Shown here in pieces: positions 41,332 to 48,125 of a stretch of 64,000 bases of DNA. Position 1 is the first letter of the stretch; the number at the start of each line of letters is the position of its first letter. Source of the stretch: Nocardia rosealba (lineage in GTDB: Bacteria; Actinomycetota; Actinomycetes; Mycobacteriales; Mycobacteriaceae); the NCBI RefSeq assembly GCF_020216065.1, contig NZ_JAIWNA010000003.1:510882-574881 (forward strand), written 5' to 3'. Position numbers and translations under genes: made by a program. The notes beneath the pieces were generated by a model. That model ran no database searches. It saw only the letters and a list, made by a program, of their open reading frames with translations, and was not told where the DNA came from.

Positions 41332-41994
41332 TCAGCGGCGCAACACCTTCCGGGCCAGCCAGTTGCCGAGGAACTGGACGGCCTGGACGCCGGCGATGAT
41401 GATCAGGACGGCGACGAGGGTGACCTCCCATCGGAACTGCTGGTAGCCGTAGACGATGGCGAAGTCGCCCAGACCGCCGCCACCGACGGTGCCCGCCATG
41501 GCGGAGATGTCGACGATCGAGATCACCACGAAGGTGTAGCCGAGGATCAGCGGGCCGAGCGCCTCCGGGATCAGCAGCGTGAGGATGATGCGCAGCGGAC
41601 CCGCGCCCACCGCGCGGGCCGCTTCGATCACCCCGGGGTCGACGGTGACCAGGTTCTGTTCCACGATGCGGGCGATGCCGAACGAGGCGGCGACGATCAT
41701 CACGAACAGTGCCGCCTCGGAGCCGATGGTCGTGCCGACCACCTCGAGGGTGACCGGGCCGAGCGCGGCCAGCAGGATGATGAACGGAATCGGGCGCACC
41801 ACGTTCACGATCACATTGAGCACCAGATAGATCGGTGTGCTGGCGAGCAGGCCGCCCTTGCGGGTGGTGTAGAGCGCGGTGCCGAGTACCAGGCCGATCA
41901 GGCCCGCGACGACGAATGTCACGCCGACCAGGTAGACGGTCGTCCCGATGGACTCGAACAGGGTGGGGCGCAGTTTCTCCCAGTCGGTGTCCAT
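41332..41994 (-). CDS. metI: MetI, methionine ABC transporter permease
   Basis: 220 residues with five hydrophobic segments and the permease EAA loop EAARAVGAGPLRIILTLLIPEA. It matches MetI of the MetNIQ importer for D/L-methionine. The ATG lies one base after the metN stop, and the three genes form one operon metQ-metN-metI. Confidence 0.93.
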   Translation of the reverse strand: MDTDWEKLRPTLFESIGTTVYLVGVTFVVAGLIGLVLGTALYTTRKGGLLASTPIYLVLNVIVNVVRPIPFIILLAALGPVTLEVVGTTIGSEAALFVMIVAASFGIARIVEQNLVTVDPGVIEAARAVGAGPLRIILTLLIPEALGPLILGYTFVVISIVDISAMAGTVGGGGLGDFAIVYGYQQFRWEVTLVAVLIIIAGVQAVQFLGNWLARKVLRR

Positions 41995-41995
41995 C

Positions 41996-43003
41996 TCAGC
42001 CCTTCCGTTCCAGATCGGCGACGACGCGGTCCACCGCGTCGTCGGGTCCGTGCAAGGCCAGGGTGATGCTGCCGAAGGTCTTGTCCTGCAGCGTGCTCAC
42101 ACCGCCGTAGACGATCTCGAAGCGCACGTCGGCGGCGGCCACGGCGGCCAGCGCCGCACCGATGCCGCTGTGGTCGTCGACGTCGACGGTGACCAGCCTG
42201 CCGCCGTGCAGCTCCCGCAGCCGGTCCAGTTCGCGGGCATCGGGCCGGTTGTGCAGCACGGTGCCGACGAACGATCGGGTCGACTCGGCCCGCGGTGCCG
42301 CGAAAACGTCGAAGGTGGGCGCCAATTCGACGATCCGGCCCTCGGCGAGCACCGCGACCCGGTCGGCGACCGCGCGGATCACATCCATCTCGTGGGTGAT
42401 CACCACGATGGTCACCCCGAGTTCGGCATTGACCTTCTTCAGCAGCCGTAGCACCTCACCGGTGGTTTCCGGGTCGAGCGCGGAGGTCGCCTCGTCGGCG
42501 AGCAGCAGCGACGGGGACGTGGCCAGTGCCCTGGCGATTCCCACGCGCTGCTTCTGCCCACCCGAGAGCTGATCGGGATAGGCACGGGCCTTGTCGGTGA
42601 GACCGACGAATTCGAGCAGTTCGGCCACCCGCGCCTTGCGTTCGGCGCGCTTCCAGCCCGCCACCTTCAGCGGATACTCCACATTCCCCGCCGCCGTGCG
42701 GGATCGGAAAAGGTTGAACTGCTGGAACACCATGCCGATATCACGGCGCAGCGTGCGCACGGCCGACTCCGGCACCCCGGTGATGGGGGTGCCCGAGATC
42801 GTGACGGTGCCCGACGTGGGCTTCTCCAGGGCATTGATCAAGCGCACCAGGGTGGACTTGCCTGCCCCGGAATAGCCGATCACCCCGAAGATCTCACCGT
42901 GCTCGATGCGCAGATCGATACCGTCGAGCGCGACGTGCTCGTCCGCGCCGCTGCCGAACACCTTGGTGACCGAACGGAATTCGACAGCGGCGGCGGATCT
43001 CAC
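41996..43003 (-). CDS. metN: MetN, methionine ABC transporter ATPase
   Basis: 335 residues. Walker A GYSGAGKSTL near residue 42, signature LSGGQKQRVGIARAL near 150, Walker B LLADEATSALD, switch VVITHEMDVI. The last ~75 residues form the regulatory NIL/ACT-like domain typical of MetN, which in E. coli binds methionine to inhibit uptake. The GTG start overlaps the metQ stop (GTGA). The frame stays open upstream but there it runs antiparallel through metQ in another frame, so it is not used. Confidence 0.94.
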   Translation of the reverse strand: MRSAAAVEFRSVTKVFGSGADEHVALDGIDLRIEHGEIFGVIGYSGAGKSTLVRLINALEKPTSGTVTISGTPITGVPESAVRTLRRDIGMVFQQFNLFRSRTAAGNVEYPLKVAGWKRAERKARVAELLEFVGLTDKARAYPDQLSGGQKQRVGIARALATSPSLLLADEATSALDPETTGEVLRLLKKVNAELGVTIVVITHEMDVIRAVADRVAVLAEGRIVELAPTFDVFAAPRAESTRSFVGTVLHNRPDARELDRLRELHGGRLVTVDVDDHSGIGAALAAVAAADVRFEIVYGGVSTLQDKTFGSITLALHGPDDAVDRVVADLERKG

Positions 43004-43896
43004 TTGTTCGCCCGGATGCCCTGCTGCACCCGGTCGAGGATCTGTTCGAGCTCGGCGCCCGGGCGCGTCACGGCGACCGCGGTGTTCTTGGTGACCTCGG
43101 CATGCGCGGCGGCCACGGCCGGGTCCTTCCAGATCTCCACCAGCTTCAGATAGGTCGGGTTGGTCTTGTCCTCGGCGCGGGTGACGATCACGTTGATGTA
43201 GGGCTCGGCGGCCGGATTCTTCGGATCGTCCTTGTACAGCGCCGAATGCGGGTCGATGCCGGAACGCTCGAGGAAGGTGTTGTTGATCACCGAACCGTCC
43301 ACCGAGGCCAGCGAGAGCGCGGTCTGCGCGGCATCGACCGGGGTCACCTTCACCTTGGACGCGCCCTTGTCGATGTCGGCCGGTGTGGGCTGGGCCGAGG
43401 TGCCGCTGAGTTTCAGCAACCCGGCGGCCTGCAGTACGAACAGGGCACGGGCCTGGTTGGTGGGATCGTTGGGGATCGCGATCTCGCCGCCGGGCGGGAT
43501 GTCGGCCACCGCCTTGTGCTTCTTGGAGTACAGGCCGAGCGGCACGATGTAGGTCGAACCGATCGGGGTCAGCGTGTCCGAGCTCGCCACGTTGTACTGG
43601 CCGAGGAACTGCAGGTGCTGGAAGAGATTGACGTCGATCTGCTTCTGCGACAGCGCCGCGTTGGGCTGCTGGTAGTCGGAGAAGTTGGTGATCTTCAGCG
43701 TGATGCCCTGCTCCTTGGCCTTCTCCTCGAACACATCCCAGGCCTTGTCCTTGTCGGTGGTGCCGATCCGGACAACGGTGCCCGATTCCGCGTCGTCCGA
43801 GCCGCACGCCGTGAGGGTCAGGGCAGCGGTTGCCATGAGGACCGGGATCGCCAGTACCCGACGGAATTTCACTTGTACTCCCGAATTGCTCGCCAT
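43000..43896 (-). CDS. metQ: MetQ, methionine-binding lipoprotein
   Basis: 298 residues of the NlpA family. The signal peptide ends in the lipobox LTACGS with Cys near residue 31. The mature part has the expected IGTTDKDKAWDVFEEKAKEQ, then VNLFQHLQFL and IAIPNDPTNQARAL substrate-domain motifs. It is anchored to the membrane and feeds MetNI. The 222 bases upstream were examined for a SAM riboswitch on the minus strand; I could not recognise one. Confidence 0.94.
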   Translation of the reverse strand: MASNSGVQVKFRRVLAIPVLMATAALTLTACGSDDAESGTVVRIGTTDKDKAWDVFEEKAKEQGITLKITNFSDYQQPNAALSQKQIDVNLFQHLQFLGQYNVASSDTLTPIGSTYIVPLGLYSKKHKAVADIPPGGEIAIPNDPTNQARALFVLQAAGLLKLSGTSAQPTPADIDKGASKVKVTPVDAAQTALSLASVDGSVINNTFLERSGIDPHSALYKDDPKNPAAEPYINVIVTRAEDKTNPTYLKLVEIWKDPAVAAAHAEVTKNTAVAVTRPGAELEQILDRVQQGIRANK

Positions 43897-44119
43897 TGAT
43901 GAACTCGGTCATCCAAGCCGCGCCCACCCCTGCCCGACAACGGTTCGAATTGCCTCGAGCCAAACCCTCACCAATAGTTGGACGCCCGTCTAACTTGCGG
44001 GCCTTGCAAGGCATGGGTCTCCTGCTCGGCGCGCTCGGTGCCGCCACGAAAAGCCCTTGGCGCGTAGCTCGTGCCGCATATATAGTTCATATGACCAAAA
44101 CTAGAGACCGGGGTGGGCC

Positions 44120-44666
44120 GTGCGATCGGTCGAAGAACTGTGTGCGGCTGTCGAGCAGGGGGCTGTGCCGAAATACCTGCTGTTCTGGGGGCATCGGCCG
44201 CGTGCGGGCGGGACGCTCGGTTCGGGCTGCCTGAGTCAGTGGTGGCCCGCGCCCTTCTCGGTCGACGGGGAGCGGCTCGCCACCGCCCGAGCACTACATG
44301 ATGTGGCGCAAGGCGCTGCTGTTCGGTGATTCCGAGGCGGCCGGGCGAGTGCTCGAGGTCGCCCATCCCGCCGAGGCGAAAAAGATGGGCAGGCTGGTTC
44401 GGGGGTTCGACCAAAGTATTTGGGAGGAAGCGCGATTCGACATCGTCGTGGCGGGCAGTGTGGCGAAATTCGGATCGGATGCGGGGTTGCGGTCGTATTT
44501 GGCGGGCACGGCGGGGCGGGTGCTCGTGGAGGCGAGTCCGCTGGATCGGGTGTGGGGGATCGGGCTGTCGGCGACGGACGAGCGGGCGGGTGATCCCGCG
44601 CGATGGCGGGGACTGAATCTGCTGGGGTTCGCCTTGATGCGGGCGCGTGCCGAACTCGGTGGGTAG
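44120..44666 (+). pseudogene. NADAR (YbiA-like) N-glycosidase gene with a +1 frameshift
   Basis: The first part (44120-44285) reads PKYLLFWGHRPRAGGTLGSG and SQWWPAPFSVDGERLATA. The second (from 44289) reads EHYMMWRKALLFGDSEAAG, then VRGFDQSIWEEARFDIVVAG, VAKFG and VEASPLDRVWGIGLSATDE. Together they make a full ~181-residue NADAR domain, a family that cleaves N-glycosidic bonds in riboflavin-pathway or ADP-ribose-related compounds. They are in different frames: one extra C in GCCCGAG (44285-44291) breaks the conserved EHYMMWRK motif, which contains the catalytic glutamate. It is either a young pseudogene or a base-call error. GTG 44120 follows GGGGTGGG. Confidence 0.85.
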
Positions 44667-44721
44667 AGCTATTCGGGAAAGGTATTTCTCGGTGGGGCTG
44701 TGGGCGTTCATGATTGGGGGT

Positions 44722-44738
44722 GGTCCCGGTCTGGGACC
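44722..44738 (+). promoter_or_regulatory. Leader dyad of the fourth DUF4189 gene
   Basis: GGTCCC-GGTCT-GGGACC, a 6-bp dyad with five-base loop ending 24 bases before ATG 44763, ahead of GGGGAGA. The sequence differs from the other three leaders but the position is the same. Confidence 0.5.
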
Positions 44739-44762
44739 GAACTTTCGATGGGGAGAATTCTG

Positions 44763-45263
44763 ATGTCTGTTGTGGGCAAGTACGCCCTCGGTGTGGCCGC
44801 CGTGTCCGCGGTGGCCGCCTTCACGGTGGTCGCCGCGGGTCCGGCCGCCGCCGGTGCCAGCGGTGTGGCGATCGCCGAAGCACCCGGTTACACCGCCGTG
44901 TCACGTGATGGCGGATTCCAGGCCGCCGCCGGTGACCTCTACGGCGCGCTCGCGCTGTCGTCGGACGAGGCCGTGGTCGCGTCCGCGGTGAACTACGGCA
45001 GCTGGGCAGATGCCCAGCATGCCGCGCTCGCCGAGTGCGGTGTATGGGACTGCCAGGTGGTCGTCTCGTTCCGCAATGCCTGCGGTGCGGTGGCCCAGGG
45101 CGCCGACTACCGGTTCGGCTGGTCGTGGGACCACTCGCTGGCCGCCGCCGAGCGGTCGGCGGTGGATGTGCTCGGTTTGAGCGCCCCGCCGTTCCCCGAC
45201 CTGGGTTCGGCGTCGCCGCGTCCGGCGCGGGTCATTCTGTCCGCCTGCACGGCGAACGTCTGA
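44763..45263 (+). CDS. Secreted DUF4189-like protein, copy 4
   Basis: 166 residues. The signal peptide (MSVVGKYALGVAAVSAVAAF...) is likely cleaved near AAAGA. After a ~28-residue spacer comes a DUF4189-type domain with AAAGDLYGALALSSDEAVV, then AECGVWDCQVVVSF, NACGAV and a final LSACTANV: the same four-cysteine pattern as the tandem copies. It is a more distant paralogue with a Trp-rich core (FGWSWDHS). The function is unknown. GGGGAGA fixes ATG 44763. Confidence 0.8.
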   Translation: MSVVGKYALGVAAVSAVAAFTVVAAGPAAAGASGVAIAEAPGYTAVSRDGGFQAAAGDLYGALALSSDEAVVASAVNYGSWADAQHAALAECGVWDCQVVVSFRNACGAVAQGADYRFGWSWDHSLAAAERSAVDVLGLSAPPFPDLGSASPRPARVILSACTANV

Positions 45264-45276
45264 CGCATTTCTCGAC

Positions 45277-45311
45277 AAGGGGCGCGAACCGAAGGGTTCG
45301 TGCCCCTTTTT
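45277..45311. terminator. Terminator between DUF4189 copy 4 and the GNAT gene
   Basis: Stem AAGGGGCGCGAACC (45277-45290) with GGTTCGTGCCCCTT (45295-45308), one wobble, loop GAAG, then a T run. It is placed between convergent genes. Confidence 0.85.
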
Positions 45312-45844
45312 CATCGTCGCGGGTGGTCGAGCGACAGACGGCCACGCCGGACGAGATCGTGTTTGGCGATCGGCGGCAGCGGGTCGTCGCCCGGCGTCTC
45401 GGGGTTGGTACGAACCAGCAGGGTGACGGTCGCGGCTGGCACGAAACCGCTGCGCCGCATCAGTGCCGCCGAGGCACCGTTGCGTTCCTCCACGTCGGTG
45501 ACGATGTGCTGGGCACCACGCGCGAACAACGCCTCCGAGCAGACGTCGACCAACCGCCGGGCGATGCCGTGCCCCTGCATATCCGGCGCCACCGCGATCC
45601 ACTCGAGGTAGGCCCAGTCGTCACGGTGCTCGAACTCCATCGAACCGAGCACGAAGCCGACCACCCGATCGGAGTCCAGGGCCACCCAGCAGGCGTTGTC
45701 GGGACTGTCCAGATGCTCGGCGACGGCCGTCAGCGACCAGGACGTATACGGCTTGGTCGTCGTGTCGAAAACCTGATGCCCGAGGTCGAGAACCTGACGC
45801 AGATGCCCCAGACCCATCGGTACGACGGCGATCGCTTGGTCCAT
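45311..45844 (-). CDS. GNAT-family N-acetyltransferase
   Basis: 177 residues. The acetyl-CoA-binding motif A reads LEWIAVAPDMQGHGIARRLV, followed by DVEERNGASAALMRRSGFV (motif B), which resembles RimI-like protein or small-molecule acetyltransferases. The substrate cannot be predicted. It lies 14 bases downstream of ku on the same strand, so the two may share a transcript. Confidence 0.88.
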   Translation of the reverse strand: MDQAIAVVPMGLGHLRQVLDLGHQVFDTTTKPYTSWSLTAVAEHLDSPDNACWVALDSDRVVGFVLGSMEFEHRDDWAYLEWIAVAPDMQGHGIARRLVDVCSEALFARGAQHIVTDVEERNGASAALMRRSGFVPAATVTLLVRTNPETPGDDPLPPIAKHDLVRRGRLSLDHPRR

Positions 45845-45858
45845 GGGCCCAGTGTGCC

Positions 45859-46767
45859 CTAGGCCCCCTTGCGGGCCGTGGACTTGCTCGCCGTGGATTT
45901 GCTCGCCGACTTGCGCGGTGCCGCCTTCTTGGCCGCGGCCTTCTTCGCCGGCTTCTTCTTCGGGGCGGCCGACTCGCCTTCGCGCCGCCCGCTCGCCTCG
46001 AGGCTGCGCTGCAAGGCGGCCACCAGATCGACCACCTCGGCATCGGGCTGTTCGGCCGGTTCGGCGGCGGTCGATTCGACCTTGCCGGTGCCGCTGGCAA
46101 TCGCCTCGTCCAGCAATTTCTGCAATTCGATCTGGTATTCGTCGGTGTATTCGCCCGGATCGAAATCACCCGACATCGACTCGACCAGCGTTTCGGCCAT
46201 CTTCAATTCCTGGGGGCGCGGGGTCGGCGCGTCCTCGAGCGACGGGAAGTCGACCGCGCGCACCTCGTCGGGCCACAGCAATGTCTGCAGCACCAGCACG
46301 CCCTCACGCACGCGCAGCGCCGCCAACCGGGTCTTCTGCCGCAACGTGAAATGCACGAGTGCCGTCTTGTCGATCCGTTCGAGTGTCGCGGCCAGCAGTT
46401 GATACGCCTTCGGTGTCGCCGAATCGGGTTCCAGGTAATAACTCTTGTCGAACAGCACGGGGTCGATCTGATCCGACGGCACGAATTCCAGCACCGGGAT
46501 CTCGTGCTTCTCCGCGGCGGGCAATTTGGCGAAGTCCTCGTCGGTGAGCACTACCTGCTCGCCGTCCGGCGACACATATGCCTTGTCGATATCGGAGAAC
46601 TGCACCGATTTGCCGCACACCTGGCAGACCCGGTCGTATTTGATCCGGCCCCCGTCCTTGGCGTGGACCTGATGAAACCGGATGTCATGGTCCTCGGTCG
46701 CGGTGTAGACCTTGACCGGGACGTTGACCAGCCCGAAAGCGATCGAGCCCTTCCAGATCGACCTCAT
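45859..46767 (-). CDS. ku: Ku, non-homologous end-joining protein
   Basis: 302 residues. The bacterial Ku core begins MRSIWKGSIAFGLVNVPVKV and includes DRVCQVCGKSV, VLTDEDFAKLP and KSYYLEPD, ending near residue 250. Ku homodimers ring DNA ends and recruit LigD. A Lys/Ala/Ser-rich tail (KKKPAKKAAAKKAAPRKSAS) follows, like the extended tails of mycobacterial Ku that influence DNA binding. No ligD lies in the window. ATG 46767 is chosen by family alignment; upstream ATGs at 46776 and 46779 are possible. Confidence 0.95.
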   Translation of the reverse strand: MRSIWKGSIAFGLVNVPVKVYTATEDHDIRFHQVHAKDGGRIKYDRVCQVCGKSVQFSDIDKAYVSPDGEQVVLTDEDFAKLPAAEKHEIPVLEFVPSDQIDPVLFDKSYYLEPDSATPKAYQLLAATLERIDKTALVHFTLRQKTRLAALRVREGVLVLQTLLWPDEVRAVDFPSLEDAPTPRPQELKMAETLVESMSGDFDPGEYTDEYQIELQKLLDEAIASGTGKVESTAAEPAEQPDAEVVDLVAALQRSLEASGRREGESAAPKKKPAKKAAAKKAAPRKSASKSTASKSTARKGA

Positions 46768-46880
46768 AGACCCCATCATGATCGATCCGTGCTCCGGGGG
46801 CGAGCGGGCGATGCACAACCGGTGCCCCGTCGTAATGCGCCGGCGCTTGATTCGATGAAGGGTCTGGTCAAATTGTCGGC

Positions 46881-47942
46881 GTGCGCGTTGAGTTGATCGT
46901 TTGTGGGTTGGGGCCCGCGGGCAGGGCCGTGGCCCACCGGGCGGCCGTGCGGGGTTTGTCGGTGGTGGCGATCGATCCTCGTCCGGAGCGGACGTGGACG
47001 GCGACCTATGCGGCGTGGGCGGACGAGGTCCCGGAGTGGGTGGGTGACGAGGTCTTCGCCGGAGACGGCGTGGAACCGACGGTGTGGGCGACAGGGGAGC
47101 ACCGGATCGGGCGGGGGTACCGGGTATTCGATACGCCGCGGTTGCAGAACGCCCTGGCGGTGGACGGAGTGCGGGTGATCGCGGACCGGGTCACCCAGGT
47201 GGACGCGCGGGCGGGCTCGGTGCGGACGGCAGGTGGGCACGTGTTCCACGGCCGGGTGATCGATGCGCGGGGAGTCGGACGCGCGGCGCAGCGGGCTGAG
47301 CAGACCGCCTACGGGGTGATGATCGAAGCGGACGAGCCCTGCGTGTTCATGGACTGGCGGCTCGACAACGGTGCCGGACCCGACGAACCACGGTCGTTCC
47401 TCTACACGGTGCCGGTGGCGAAGGGCCGGATGCTGTTCGAGGAGACATGTCTGGCCGGGCGCCCAGCACTGACCCCCGAGCTGTTGCGCACGCGACTGGA
47501 ATTCCGGCTCCGGCAGCGCGGCATCGAACTCGACGGCACGGAACCCGTTGAGCGCGTGCGGTTCCCGGTGGAGGGCGGCAAGCCCGGTGACGGCCGGTTC
47601 GGAGCCGCGGGCGGCCTGATCCACCCCGCCACCGGATACAGCGTCGCGGCCTCACTCGCCGCCGCCGACACCGTCGTCGAGGGCAACCGGCTGTGGACCG
47701 CACGCGCACGCGCGGTCGCGGCCCTGCGCCGGGCCGGACTACGGTCCCTGCTCGCCCTCCCGCCCCGCGATATACCGGTCTTCTTCGAGGCGTTCTTCGA
47801 ACTCCCAGCGGCCCAGCAGCGCTCGTATCTGTCCGGCCACGACGACCTGACCGGCACTCTCGCCGCGATGACGACCCTGTTCGTCGGCCTCCCGCGCCGG
47901 GTGCGCCGGACCGTCGCCACCTCCTCACTCGGACTCGGCTGA
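46881..47942 (+). CDS. Lycopene cyclase-family flavoprotein (CrtL/CrtY type)
   Basis: 353 residues. The N-terminal dinucleotide motif is LIVCGLGPAGRAVAHRAAVR; the family motifs FMDWRLDNG and GLIHPATGYSVAASL follow. Such enzymes cyclise the ends of lycopene to beta-carotene. There is no phytoene synthase or desaturase nearby, so the gene is alone in this window and its carotenoid partners must lie elsewhere. The start is GTG 46881 with a weak ribosome site. It is divergent from ku. Confidence 0.85.
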   Translation: MRVELIVCGLGPAGRAVAHRAAVRGLSVVAIDPRPERTWTATYAAWADEVPEWVGDEVFAGDGVEPTVWATGEHRIGRGYRVFDTPRLQNALAVDGVRVIADRVTQVDARAGSVRTAGGHVFHGRVIDARGVGRAAQRAEQTAYGVMIEADEPCVFMDWRLDNGAGPDEPRSFLYTVPVAKGRMLFEETCLAGRPALTPELLRTRLEFRLRQRGIELDGTEPVERVRFPVEGGKPGDGRFGAAGGLIHPATGYSVAASLAAADTVVEGNRLWTARARAVAALRRAGLRSLLALPPRDIPVFFEAFFELPAAQQRSYLSGHDDLTGTLAAMTTLFVGLPRRVRRTVATSSLGLG

Positions 47943-48125
47943 GCGGCAGCGGTAACGGGGATATCGGAGCGACGGCGCGAACGTCGCGGGGTTGCTAACA
48001 TCGCCGGGCGAACGCGCCGACCCGCCAGCAGGATCGGGCCGACGAGGCGGGCCGACCGGGTGACACCGAATACCGCACGTCGAGATGCGTGCCGCAGTGT
48101 TGCTCGACGAGACAGGGGTATACCG

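Noticed and set aside
43897..44119. SAM riboswitch upstream of metQ
   Set aside because: Methionine transporters are often riboswitch-controlled, but I could not find the conserved core or helices of SAM-I or SAM-IV on the minus strand. A covariance search would settle it.
44285..44298. Programmed +1 frameshift in the NADAR gene
   Set aside because: No stop codon, slippery codon pair or stimulatory structure is evident at the site, so a simple indel or base-call error is more likely.
45859..46767. Complete NHEJ locus with ligD
   Set aside because: Only ku is present; neighbouring genes are a GNAT and a lycopene cyclase-like gene, with no ligase or polymerase motifs.
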